Origin: a virus
Length of the DNA: 24,748 bases
Reading direction: 5' to 3' (one strand)
Virus record (IMG/VR): IMGVR_UViG_3300037882_001188
Coordinates: 1 to 24,748 of that record
Part shown: one piece after another, positions 7,449 to 14,373 of the stretch
Numbering within the stretch: the first letter of the stretch is position 1
Layout: every line of letters starts with the position of its first letter
Position numbers and translations under genes: made by a program
The notes under the pieces: generated by a model
Databases searched by the model: none
Told to the model about the DNA's origin: nothing
The model's input: the letters and a program-made list of their open reading frames with translations, nothing else

Positions 7449-7706
7449 TCAAGGTGTAGGTGTGTAAGAGGACTTGGCTAGAGTCCTAATATTCTTGGTT
7501 ATTTCTTCCATCTTAACGCTTAGGTCAGCCGAACCGCGTTTAGAGACGATTTTCTTGAGAACATCGAACGATAAGTTGACGCTAAGTTCCTTCAGACCTT
7601 CAGATAACTCGATGTAAATGGTGGTACGCTCGCCATCACGGGCGATTCCCTTTACATGTTCGAGGTTTATGATGAGGTCATCAGCGACTGAGAGCCAACT
7701 TGCCAA
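7449..7706 (-). CDS. Hypothetical head-region protein (85 residues, TTG start)
   Basis: I start this gene at a TTG (7706) because GGAGG stands 8 nt upstream and the TTG lies just beyond the TAA of the preceding gene. A longer reading to ATG 7763 would overlap that gene by 56 nt and lacks a ribosome site. The 85-residue product has a beta-prone first half (DDLIINLEHVKGIARDGERT) and a charged helical second half (SFDVLKKIVSK, KMEEITKNIRTLAKSS). No family is recognised. Sitting between portal-side genes and the scaffold gene, it is probably a minor head or assembly protein, which is inference from position. Confidence 0.6.
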   Translation of the reverse strand: MASWLSVADDLIINLEHVKGIARDGERTTIYIELSEGLKELSVNLSFDVLKKIVSKRGSADLSVKMEEITKNIRTLAKSSYTPTP

Positions 7707-7707
7707 C

Positions 7708-7908
7708 TTAGCATCCTCCGGTGGTCTTAACTTGCTTGGAACCACGCTTGCTGGGCTTGCCACCGTAAAAACTGTCGTTGGTACGACTGGGTTTGGTTAC
7801 GCTAGTCTTGATTCCATAGCCAGATTTGGACGATGACTGACCTACGATGTCATATCCGCCAGTTTTTCCACCCTTCATCGGAACATTCGCACTTGTCTTG
7901 ATAGCCAT
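7708..7908 (-). CDS. Small basic Gly/Ser/Lys-rich protein
   Basis: A 66-residue protein, strongly basic, built from Lys, Gly, Ser and Thr with few hydrophobic residues, so it is probably disordered. Examples are KTSANVPMKGGKTGGYD and KPSKRGSKQVKTTGG. It has a clear AAGGAG ribosome site and directly precedes a gene whose ribosome site lies within its last codons, so the two are translationally coupled. Small basic proteins in head gene clusters sometimes bind DNA or capsid interiors. No homologue is recognised and no function is claimed. Confidence 0.6.
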   Translation of the reverse strand: MAIKTSANVPMKGGKTGGYDIVGQSSSKSGYGIKTSVTKPSRTNDSFYGGKPSKRGSKQVKTTGGC

Positions 7909-7920
7909 TTTGTCTCCTTG

Positions 7921-8202
7921 TTAACGTGGTTGAGCTAAAGTTGAGTGACGCTGGGCGATAATGTCGAGAAGACGACCGCTGGGCTTGAAGTTCCCCTTTT
8001 TATCCTTGGACTTGGCGATTTCGCTGACGATTGCACGGGTGTCAGAGGATAGCGAGTAGGATTTCCGCTTGGGCTCATTCTCCATGGATTGCCCTTTTGG
8101 GATAAATTCTAGTCCCTTTGCCTTCATATCCTTGGTCATGTCACGCTCGCTGCGGTAATATTTTCCAAGGGCACGATTGAAGTGAGCGTAAAACCTAGGC
8201 AC
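7921..8202 (-). CDS. Hypothetical basic protein downstream of portal (GTG start)
   Basis: The preferred start is GTG 8202, with GGGAG 9 nt upstream and an 8-nt overlap with the portal stop. A longer frame to a TTG at 8250 has no ribosome site and would begin inside the portal coding sequence. The 93-residue product is highly basic (PRFYAHFNRALGKYYRSERD, later KDKKGNFKPSG) and ends RHSTLAQPR. It contains no membrane segment or metal site. The position after portal is where small head-completion or DNA-binding proteins occur, but I cannot place it in a family. Confidence 0.6.
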   Translation of the reverse strand: MPRFYAHFNRALGKYYRSERDMTKDMKAKGLEFIPKGQSMENEPKRKSYSLSSDTRAIVSEIAKSKDKKGNFKPSGRLLDIIAQRHSTLAQPR

Positions 8203-10237
8203 CGACCACTCTCCCTGCCTTGGGCTGCTTCTTTTCTTCTTCTTCGGCAAGTGCTGAGTGAGCCATGATTAGCTGATTGAGGATTTTCGCTGCGGGCGAG
8301 TCCCCAAGTTCACTAATTAGCTGGAGCATCTCGTTGTAGAGGAAGATTCTAGCCTTGTGGTCTTGACCCATCTCGGGCATATTGGTTGGCATTTGACCAG
8401 CCAACGCAGCCTTCACATTCTCACCGGCTTGAGTCATGTCGAATACCTTGACGAAGCCTTCGGATTCATCCTGACGGATTCGGCGGAAGACCTCTGGGTT
8501 TCGAATCTTCATGCGGCTGAGTAGGTTCTCGATGATTGGGGCGACGTTGAACATATAACCCTCTTGACCGAGCTTGGTCATAAGGGGCGGGTTGTTCAGC
8601 GCCTGCGTCGCCATGTCCAACATCATCTTGTTTTCCTGCATCTCCTTTTCGGGAGACTCCGGCAACATGGAGATGACATCAATTTCGATGTCGGTCGGTG
8701 CTTGGATTTCGTCTTCCGTAAAAGAATCAGACCATTCTGCGTCGAGTGAACCCACAATTCGTACTGCGTCTTCGACTGGAACATACTGTTTAATAAGCTG
8801 CAGGAGGTAATCAAACGAGTCTTTGATATAGTCGGACATTTGGTCTTGGCGGTACTGGGCTCGGACTGAACCGCCTGCGTTGCGAATCGCTGCCGAGGTT
8901 GCTGATTCTTCGCCACTTTGAAGGAATCCTTTCCTTAAGTCTGTAACGCCCGAAGCATTCTCGAGATTTCTCTGGATTCTTTCATCGATAAGGTAAAGCT
9001 CGCTAGATGCGCTCCCTCCAGCGCTCGCAACAAACATTTTGTCTCTAGGATTTCCGCCCTCAAACGCAATGACCGTCTGGTCGCCGACTCTGACCTTCTC
9101 GACATCTTCTTCATTTGTGCCTTCCTTGGAGATACCAACCCAGACCTTGGAATTCTCTTTTGCGTTACGCAACTGGAGGTTCACAATCATGTTTTTCTGG
9201 TCGGCAATCTGGCCGTAAACCTCGAAGTCTGCCATACCGAATGGTTCGTCGCAGACGGGGTTGAATTGGAGAATCTTGGAGGGCCAGCCTTTTGCCTTGT
9301 AGGGGAACTTTGAGACACGGAGGGGTTTCTCTTGTTCTTTGCAGTAGAGAACCAGCCAACCTTTTTCACCATTGCGCTTCTGCTTGGGAGTCGGGCGCAC
9401 GAAGCATTCGTAGATGGTGACGAAGCGGAACTGCCGAGCCGATTGGTTCTCACGGGAAAGGAAAGACGATAGTGGTTTGGTTCCCATGGAGCCAGGTCTG
9501 AAGGAGTCGCCGCCGTTCATCGCAGTAGTGATATTGTCCTTCGTGCCGACAAGTTCACCATAGCCGAGCTTCCCATTGACTAAATTCTTGTCAACGTCGA
9601 GCGTGTCATCTTCCAGCAGGTCACTAAGAGGAATCTCAATCGTGCGAGCTACCCACCAGGCTTCATCGAGGCGGTCGATGGGGACACTGGGGTCTTTAAG
9701 GAACCGCATGGGGTTGATGCGCTGGACGAATACATCATCTTCTTCGATGTACAACGACTTTTCCTCGGTCATACCGAAGGAACCCTTATACCCATGCCAC
9801 ATTACGCCGTGGGGGAAGATGAGAGCGTCGAGGAGAGTCCGCTGAACTTCTGGCTTGTAACGAATATCGTTAATCTTAAAGTTGAGAACTGCCTCTTGGG
9901 TCTTGGCAGATTTCGTGGAGTCGAGTTCGACTTCAACCATTTGTCCGGTGTTGGGGTCACGGCGCTTGGCAATAAAAGTTTTTGTGCGGGCTTTGCAGTA
10001 AGCACGTGGGTTGCGGAAATAGATTGAGGGGATTTCGTACTGGACGACTGGGTAAATTTCGTTGAGGATAACATCCCATCCCCATGGAGACTGCACATCG
10101 GGGATATGACGACCGATGTATCGGGCGAGACCTTCCCGCATCTTGGGTTCAAGTTCTTGCTCGTTGATTTTCTCAGCGAGAATGACCTCTTGGCGAAGCT
10201 TCTCAAAAGTTTCTTTTGGAATCTTAACATCTGACAT
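8195..10237 (-). CDS. Portal protein
   Basis: A 680-residue portal (head-tail connector) subunit, the dodecameric ring through which DNA is packaged and ejected. The N-terminal clip/wing region contains SPWGWDVILNEIYPVVQYEI and a long charged stretch. The centre has LYIEEDDVFVQRINPMRFLKDP, typical of the strand-rich wing in large portals. Residues about 405-450 include ERIQRNLENASGVTDLRKG, the long stem/crown helix and tunnel-loop region in this group, followed by SGEESATSAAIRNAGGSVRA. The C-terminal 150 residues are helical and acidic. Its size fits large portals such as those of P22-type phages. It follows terL by a 122-nt gap and has an AAGGAG ribosome site 10 nt before the ATG. The end overlaps the next gene by 8 nt. 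Confidence 0.85.
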   Translation of the reverse strand: MSDVKIPKETFEKLRQEVILAEKINEQELEPKMREGLARYIGRHIPDVQSPWGWDVILNEIYPVVQYEIPSIYFRNPRAYCKARTKTFIAKRRDPNTGQMVEVELDSTKSAKTQEAVLNFKINDIRYKPEVQRTLLDALIFPHGVMWHGYKGSFGMTEEKSLYIEEDDVFVQRINPMRFLKDPSVPIDRLDEAWWVARTIEIPLSDLLEDDTLDVDKNLVNGKLGYGELVGTKDNITTAMNGGDSFRPGSMGTKPLSSFLSRENQSARQFRFVTIYECFVRPTPKQKRNGEKGWLVLYCKEQEKPLRVSKFPYKAKGWPSKILQFNPVCDEPFGMADFEVYGQIADQKNMIVNLQLRNAKENSKVWVGISKEGTNEEDVEKVRVGDQTVIAFEGGNPRDKMFVASAGGSASSELYLIDERIQRNLENASGVTDLRKGFLQSGEESATSAAIRNAGGSVRAQYRQDQMSDYIKDSFDYLLQLIKQYVPVEDAVRIVGSLDAEWSDSFTEDEIQAPTDIEIDVISMLPESPEKEMQENKMMLDMATQALNNPPLMTKLGQEGYMFNVAPIIENLLSRMKIRNPEVFRRIRQDESEGFVKVFDMTQAGENVKAALAGQMPTNMPEMGQDHKARIFLYNEMLQLISELGDSPAAKILNQLIMAHSALAEEEEKKQPKAGRVVGA

Positions 10238-10305
10238 TAAATTTGGTCTCCTTCTATCAGCATACCATTAGTAGTGCGTAGTAAGTCAAGTAAGCCCACT
10301 ATATT

Positions 10306-10339
10306 GAGTCCAGTCCGCGCCTTCGGCTGTAACCAGAGC
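10306..10339 (+). repeat. Dispersed repeat, copy A
   Basis: Three blocks, GAGTCCAG (10306-10313), GCGCCTTCGGC (10317-10327) and GTAACCAGAGC (10329-10339), recur in the same order and orientation at 22264-22300. Together that is 30 identical bases with short variable spacers. This copy lies 20 nt beyond the terL stop and about 68 nt before the portal start. The middle block can form a small GCC-GAA-GGC hairpin on the minus strand. The function is unknown; a terminator, RNA-processing signal or protein-binding site are all possible. The rest of the 122-nt gap has a weak minus-strand promoter-like pair (TTGACT and TATGCT, 19 nt apart) upstream of portal. Confidence 0.6.
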
Positions 10340-10359
10340 CAGGAAATTCAATACGGTAA

Positions 10360-12021
10360 TTAGAGAGGTGATGTGTTGGCGTGGACAACGGGGCGGCGGG
10401 ATTTTGATGGATACCTCAGCGGCTTGTGGGCCTTCGCCTCGATGGTAAGCTGGCGCATCCTATTAAAAGGATTGTCTCCGCTCGTGTCTACACCTTTACG
10501 AACTTGTTTAGGATAGCGGAGAAGCTGCACTAAGCCTTGCAGCGCATCGGGTAAATCATCATGCGTACCGTAGGGGAATCGCTCAAGCTCACTCTCCAGG
10601 TCGCCTTGCCCGCGCTTGTGAAAGATGACATGTTGGGCATATCGCGGCTGGAGTCGTGTCTCAATGCGGGTATTCTTATCAGCATCCCAGACTAGCTCGG
10701 TGGTAGTGATATAAACATTCTCCCGCTTCATCTTCTGGCGCAGCAAGTACTGAGTAACATTCTCTAGCATCGCTTTCTCGAAGCCCACAGGCACATCGCT
10801 ACCGGTGACCCTGCGCAACTTGTCCACAATGGTGAATAGGTGGTCGCCAACTTCATCCGGCTTCATGCCGCGCTTGGCCACATAGTCACCAACAAGAATT
10901 TCATTCTGCGGAGTCAGGAATCCTGGGAGAATAACACTCCTGTCGTTCTCCCGCTTCTCCTTCCAGGCCAAGTCGCAGGCCACCGCCGCTCGGCAGTCCC
11001 CTATGCTACCCCCTCCCACCATGTTTCCATCTTGGTCAAGTAGGGTATACCGCCCCTCACCCTCCCGCCAGTAGCGGAAATCTTCCCTCTTGAACCTGAC
11101 ATTCTGCCCAGCAACGGGGTCATTCTGGTACTCCTTGGCGAAGACTGTGGGCTTGGCCTTCTCAAGATTGTTGAGTTCCTCTACTGACCATTGCTCTGGC
11201 CAGAGGCTTCGCATCTCACCATGCTTCTCATATCGCGCTCGGTAGAATAACTTGGTATACTCTGGGTAGTGGTCGGTACCAACGAGCCGCGCTATTAGCG
11301 CATCGTCATGGAGAACCGTCCCGATGAAGATGAACTGACAGGCATCTTTGTCTCCTGCTGGGATAAGCGCGTCGTCGAAGTCACCCTGTAGCTGTAGACG
11401 GCGTTCACTCGACCTGACAAGTTCATCGTCCTCCATGTCATCCCCGATGATGAGGTCTGGACGCCAAGCCCCGAACTTGACACCACGGATGCTACCAATC
11501 TGGTCAACACCCTTACATAAAATCTTTGTTTCGAAGCCGTCGGGATGGCGAACAACGCTGTCACCCTCAGCATCCTTGGAAATCTCAACCCCTTGGAAGT
11601 GGGTGCGCAGCTTCTGGTTCTCCCTAATCTCCTTCTTGATGGTGTCGAGGGACATCGCGGACTTCTTGAAGGTATTCTGGACAATGACGATAAACCGCTT
11701 TTGCTTGAACATGATGGCGTGGATTGGTTTTAGGAACATGAGAATCGTGGACTTTGCGCTTCCACGAGGCGCAGCCACAGCCAGGTGCCGCTCGGTGATT
11801 GACTTCTCCATAAGCTGGAGATGAAACGGCGGCGTATTCTTGCGGGTATGCTCACCGAAGAACATGTGGAAGAACACCACGGGGTTAGCCTTCAGCTTAT
11901 TGTAGATTTCCTGGGCGATATCGACTGGCGGCGCGGGTGGTGGCGCAGCCTCTGGAACTTGCGCGTTTTCAGCGATTTTACGAGAGCGCTTTGCTACTGG
12001 ACGGCGAGGTTTAATCGACAT
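10360..12021 (-). CDS. terL: Terminase large subunit (packaging ATPase and nuclease)
   Basis: A 553-residue motor protein that pumps DNA into the prohead through the portal and cuts concatemers. After a Pro/Ala-rich N-terminus (residues 1-35), the ATPase has Walker A APRGSAKST (about 84-92), Walker B DLIIGDDMED (about 189-198), and the coupling motif FIFIGT (about 230-235). The RNase H-like nuclease has Asp350 in AVACDLAWKE, a second acid in FEKAMLENV (about 414-422) and a third in HDDLPDALQG (about 487-496). All key residues are visible. The ATG lacks an obvious ribosome site, which is odd for such a gene. The array of DnaA-like boxes lies directly upstream, between it and terS. Confidence 0.95.
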   Translation of the reverse strand: MSIKPRRPVAKRSRKIAENAQVPEAAPPPAPPVDIAQEIYNKLKANPVVFFHMFFGEHTRKNTPPFHLQLMEKSITERHLAVAAPRGSAKSTILMFLKPIHAIMFKQKRFIVIVQNTFKKSAMSLDTIKKEIRENQKLRTHFQGVEISKDAEGDSVVRHPDGFETKILCKGVDQIGSIRGVKFGAWRPDLIIGDDMEDDELVRSSERRLQLQGDFDDALIPAGDKDACQFIFIGTVLHDDALIARLVGTDHYPEYTKLFYRARYEKHGEMRSLWPEQWSVEELNNLEKAKPTVFAKEYQNDPVAGQNVRFKREDFRYWREGEGRYTLLDQDGNMVGGGSIGDCRAAVACDLAWKEKRENDRSVILPGFLTPQNEILVGDYVAKRGMKPDEVGDHLFTIVDKLRRVTGSDVPVGFEKAMLENVTQYLLRQKMKRENVYITTTELVWDADKNTRIETRLQPRYAQHVIFHKRGQGDLESELERFPYGTHDDLPDALQGLVQLLRYPKQVRKGVDTSGDNPFNRMRQLTIEAKAHKPLRYPSKSRRPVVHANTSPL

Positions 12022-12063
12022 AAAAAGGTAGATAATTAGGTGAAAAAGTTATCGGCGCGTGGG

Positions 12064-12117
12064 AGAGGGGTTTGCCCTCGCACCCGCCAGGGGGGGAGCC
12101 CCCATGTTAGCCCCTCT
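12064..12117. repeat. Inverted repeat enclosing a G-run/C-run hairpin
   Basis: AGAGGGG (12064-12070) and CCCCTCT (12111-12117) are exact complements. They enclose a second possible stem in which GGGG and CCCC (12093-12102) flank a short loop. The structure lies between the DnaA-box array and the terL start, on the late transcript. It could slow transcription between terS and terL, or mark a packaging site. The 43 nt from here to the terL ATG are A/T-rich and show nothing else. Confidence 0.4.
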
Positions 12118-12125
12118 GCACAACC

Positions 12126-12259
12126 TGTGTATAAACTGTGTACAACTTGTGGGTAACCCTGTGCATAAGCTGTGGATAACTTGTGTACAACATTGTGTAC
12201 ATCCTGTGGATAACCCTGTGGATAACCTGTGAAAATAGTTGTGGACAAACTGTGGGCAA
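12126..12259 (+). other. Phased array of twelve DnaA-box-like 9-mers (candidate replication origin)
   Basis: Twelve 9-mers of the form TGTGNNNAA, or one or two bases off it, begin at 12126, 12137, 12148, 12160, 12171, 12182, 12194, 12205, 12217, 12228, 12240 and 12251. All have the same orientation and steps of 11 or 12 nt. Three (12171, 12205, 12217) are TGTGGATAA, the exact reverse complement of the DnaA box TTATCCACA; others are near matches such as TGTGGACAA and TGTGCATAA. The step of about 11.4 nt puts every box on nearly one face of the helix, as expected for a cooperative protein filament. Host DnaA binding is the simplest reading. Because the array separates terS from terL, a packaging-site role is an alternative. 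Confidence 0.75.
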
Positions 12260-12264
12260 CTGTG

Positions 12265-12756
12265 CTAGGCATCCGCGTCGGCGCGCAACCGCTGCGCGAC
12301 CGCTTCAATCTTGGCCAGTGTATCGGTCAACTGAGACGCGGTCTCATTCGTGATATTGAACGACACCGAACGCGCATCAACTTGCGGCGCGTCGCTGAGT
12401 ACTCCATGAATTTTTAGGCATGTTTGCACCGCTGATAATTGAACCTGGCCGTCGGGAGTTTTTGCTATCAGCTTGCCGTCTTTGTCGAGTACATGACGCT
12501 TAAATCTCCTGAGCCGTTGCAAATCTGCGCTGACGCGCTCTATCGGATTGAACCGCAAAACCAGCTGACGCGCTCTATCCTGCACCTCATTGTTATTTGT
12601 TAGCAGGCGCGTCGCGCCGCTTCTTGCCGCCGCTGGTGTAGCTCGTGGAAAAACCTCGCTGTAAACTGCGCTTTTGGTGACCATATCGGCCGATTGTGTG
12701 GCCAGCTGACGGGCATATGCCTGAGCCAGCTTTTCGTGGCGGGGATTCTTTAACAT
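12265..12756 (-). CDS. terS: Terminase small subunit
   Basis: A 163-residue probable small terminase, which recognises phage DNA and loads TerL. The N-terminal third reads as the usual helix-turn-helix of this family: EKLAQAYARQLATQSADMVT, then the segment SAVYSEVFPRATPAAARSGA and RLLTNNNEVQDRARQL, closely matching the pattern in which recurring (G/A)Y...A...AA..G..LL.N..V..R appears. A long charged helix region (about 65-100) suits oligomerisation, and the LSAVQTCLKIHGVL segment matches the family's second conserved region. Base composition is like the G+C-rich segment rather than terL. No ribosome site is visible: a promoter -10 ends 6 nt before the ATG, suggesting a leaderless message. Confidence 0.75.
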   Translation of the reverse strand: MLKNPRHEKLAQAYARQLATQSADMVTKSAVYSEVFPRATPAAARSGATRLLTNNNEVQDRARQLVLRFNPIERVSADLQRLRRFKRHVLDKDGKLIAKTPDGQVQLSAVQTCLKIHGVLSDAPQVDARSVSFNITNETASQLTDTLAKIEAVAQRLRADADA

Positions 12757-12762
12757 GTGAAT

Positions 12763-12791
12763 AGAGTACCGCCAGCGGCTGACCTTGTCAA
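12763..12791 (-). promoter_or_regulatory. Sigma70-type promoter for terS
   Basis: On the minus strand a perfect -35 TTGACA (12791-12786) is followed after 17 nt by TACTCT (12768-12763) as a weak -10. Transcription would begin at or next to the A of the terS ATG (12756). This gives terS its own promoter, separate from the MoxR-VWA operon. The 85-nt gap from terS to the membrane-protein gene holds nothing else I can support. Confidence 0.55.
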
Positions 12792-12841
12792 ACGCGCTCT
12801 ACGGCTGTTAGGCGATGAGCCGGAAAAAAACCGCTTGCCGC

Positions 12842-12991
12842 CTATGGCCGCATAACCTGACCACCATGCGCGACACCAGCGCAACCAGCGCACAAGATTA
12901 GCACCGCAAGGATTAGCGCAACCGCGAACAACATCGCCTTGTGGCTGGCGCGCTCTAGCGCCGGACGGTCAACGCGCCGCTGGTGATTCAT
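12842..12991 (-). CDS. Small single-pass membrane protein
   Basis: A 49-residue protein. The ATG at 12991 overlaps the upstream stop as ATGA; a longer reading to 13024 would intrude further into that gene. Residues 1-18 are charged (MNHQRRVDRPALERASHK), followed by one strong hydrophobic segment with AMLFAVALILAVLILCAGCA, then a short tail. The Cys residues near the end of the helix do not form a good lipobox. It is the last gene of the AAA-VWA operon. A holin-like, membrane-anchor or accessory role for that operon is possible; size and topology fit but do not prove any of them. Confidence 0.55.
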   Translation of the reverse strand: MNHQRRVDRPALERASHKAMLFAVALILAVLILCAGCAGVAHGGQVMRP

Positions 12992-13569
12992 CGCGCACCG
13001 CCCATGCACCGCTGGCAAGCGCATACGCGCCTGTTCAACTCGCGGATTGCTTGCGGCAACTCGCTGGCCGCTTCAAATCCTGCGAACTGCGCACCGCCTG
13101 TGATTGCTTCAACCTCGGCCGCCGTCAAGCTTGTGCCGCTTTCTGTGGTGAACTCGCCACCGCCGCGCTTGCCTGTGGCTGACCCGCTGGCCGGACGCTC
13201 GGCCGGACGCGCACCAGCTGGGGCTGTGGGCTGTGTGGCTGTGGACTCCGGCGCGCTGGCCTCCGGTAAACCGCTTCCGGCTGACCCTGGGCTAGTGCCA
13301 CCGCCGGACGCTGTGCCTGCTGTGGGCTTGCCGAATAGCTCGTCAAGTATCGCCTCTAGTGTGGGAATACCGCGCTCGTAAAATCCGGCCGCCACTTGTG
13401 CCGCGTCTTTTGCCCAAGCCTCGCGCTTGCTGTAACTCCTAATTGGAACCTTAGCCGCAACCGCACCGATTTGGACACCATGCAATATACCGCGCACCGA
13501 ATGACTCGCCATATATTTGTTGGCCATCTCCCATTGCGCGTCGGTGAATTTATCTTTCCATGTGGCCAT
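12988..13569 (-). CDS. Protein of unknown function in the MoxR-VWA operon
   Basis: A 193-residue protein. The ATG at 13569 follows GAGGG by 7 nt and lies 1 nt after the VWA stop. Three parts are visible: a helical N-terminus (residues 1-80, with WKDKFTDAQWEMANKYMASH and later AWAKDAAQVAAGFYERGIPT), a long Ala/Pro/Gly/Ser/Thr linker (about 85-145) that is certainly disordered, and a short C-terminal part with AAEVEAITGGAQF and two Cys residues (VCACQRC has three in a row of alternation). The linker's composition is typical of the G+C-rich segment. No family is recognised. Tight coupling to the VWA gene suggests it is the module's partner or effector. Confidence 0.6.
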   Translation of the reverse strand: MATWKDKFTDAQWEMANKYMASHSVRGILHGVQIGAVAAKVPIRSYSKREAWAKDAAQVAAGFYERGIPTLEAILDELFGKPTAGTASGGGTSPGSAGSGLPEASAPESTATQPTAPAGARPAERPASGSATGKRGGGEFTTESGTSLTAAEVEAITGGAQFAGFEAASELPQAIRELNRRVCACQRCMGGAR

Positions 13570-13570
13570 G

Positions 13571-14371
13571 TTAGCGCCCTCGCTTAATGACGCGCCCGAC
13601 CTCGCCAAGCAAGGCGGGATAAAGCTCGTCTAGGTTATTCACAACCGCGTGCCGCTTGTACAAGCTGGTGACTGCGTCCGACTGTATGCCGACACCGACC
13701 ACCGCAAGGCCGGAAGACTCGCACCGCCTGATTACCTGCCGGACTCCGTCGGCCTGCGGGTAGAACCAAGCGGCGGCGCGCTCGTAGCTGGCTTTTAGCG
13801 ATTGCTCGATTGCATTGCTGGGGTGACCGTCGCTGAGTACTACGATTAGCCGGACGGACTCCGGCTGACGCTGTACATGGCGGCGCATTAACTCCAACGC
13901 TGTGGCATCATAGTTTTGATGGGACCCGATATCCCATACCATTTTGGAGTATTCGGCAAATAATCGGGGTGACGCTTTCAATAGCTCGTCGGTCTTCCAA
14001 AACCGGACGAACTGATTAAAGGCCGCCGCCGATACTGTGCAACCGGAAGACACCAGCGAACGCGCTAGGCCATGAGCCGCGGCAAATGCCGCTTCATACC
14101 TCGCGGGGTTATCCACCTGACCGCGGCCGCGCTCGCCATCATCTCGGCATTGCATAGAGCCGGACGCGTCGACAAGTATGCCAATGTGGTAACTCGTATG
14201 CCTGCGCTTCTCCACCTCTGCGAATACCGCCGGACGCGACCCGCCGGAAGTGAACAGTTGGCTAACCCTGCCGCTGTCTAGCAACCCGCTAACCTTGCCG
14301 CGTAGTAACCGCCTGCCGCCGTTATCGCGTAGTGTGCCGCGTAGCTTTTGGGTAAATGTGGCCTGATTCAT
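13571..14371 (-). CDS. VWA-domain protein with intact MIDAS (CobT/MoxR-partner type)
   Basis: A 266-residue protein dominated by one von Willebrand A domain. The metal-ion-dependent adhesion site is complete: DASGSMQ (Asp68, Ser70, Ser72), Thr157 in NYDATAL, and Asp181 in VVLSDGHP. Residues 1-55 are basic and mention LLRGKVSGLLDSGRVSQLF, like the linker before the C-terminal VWA of CobT-type cobaltochelatase subunits. VWA proteins of this class work with a MoxR/CobS AAA+ ATPase, which is the next upstream gene, 2 nt away. Together such pairs remodel or load metals into a client protein. No cobalamin gene is present, so chelatase activity is unlikely. Client and role in infection are unknown. 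Confidence 0.85.
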   Translation of the reverse strand: MNQATFTQKLRGTLRDNGGRRLLRGKVSGLLDSGRVSQLFTSGGSRPAVFAEVEKRRHTSYHIGILVDASGSMQCRDDGERGRGQVDNPARYEAAFAAAHGLARSLVSSGCTVSAAAFNQFVRFWKTDELLKASPRLFAEYSKMVWDIGSHQNYDATALELMRRHVQRQPESVRLIVVLSDGHPSNAIEQSLKASYERAAAWFYPQADGVRQVIRRCESSGLAVVGVGIQSDAVTSLYKRHAVVNNLDELYPALLGEVGRVIKRGR

Positions 14372-14373
14372 GA

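Noticed and set aside
12036-12308. 90-codon minus-strand frame across the DnaA-box array
   Set aside because: Its repetitive Tyr-Pro-Gln and Val-His stretches simply translate the repeated boxes, and it overlaps the end of terS. The DNA repeat explains it better than a protein.
12983-13381. Plus-strand and alternate frames in the G+C-rich segment
   Set aside because: G+C-rich DNA has few stops, so open frames arise on every strand. Only the coupled frames with ribosome sites or family motifs were kept.
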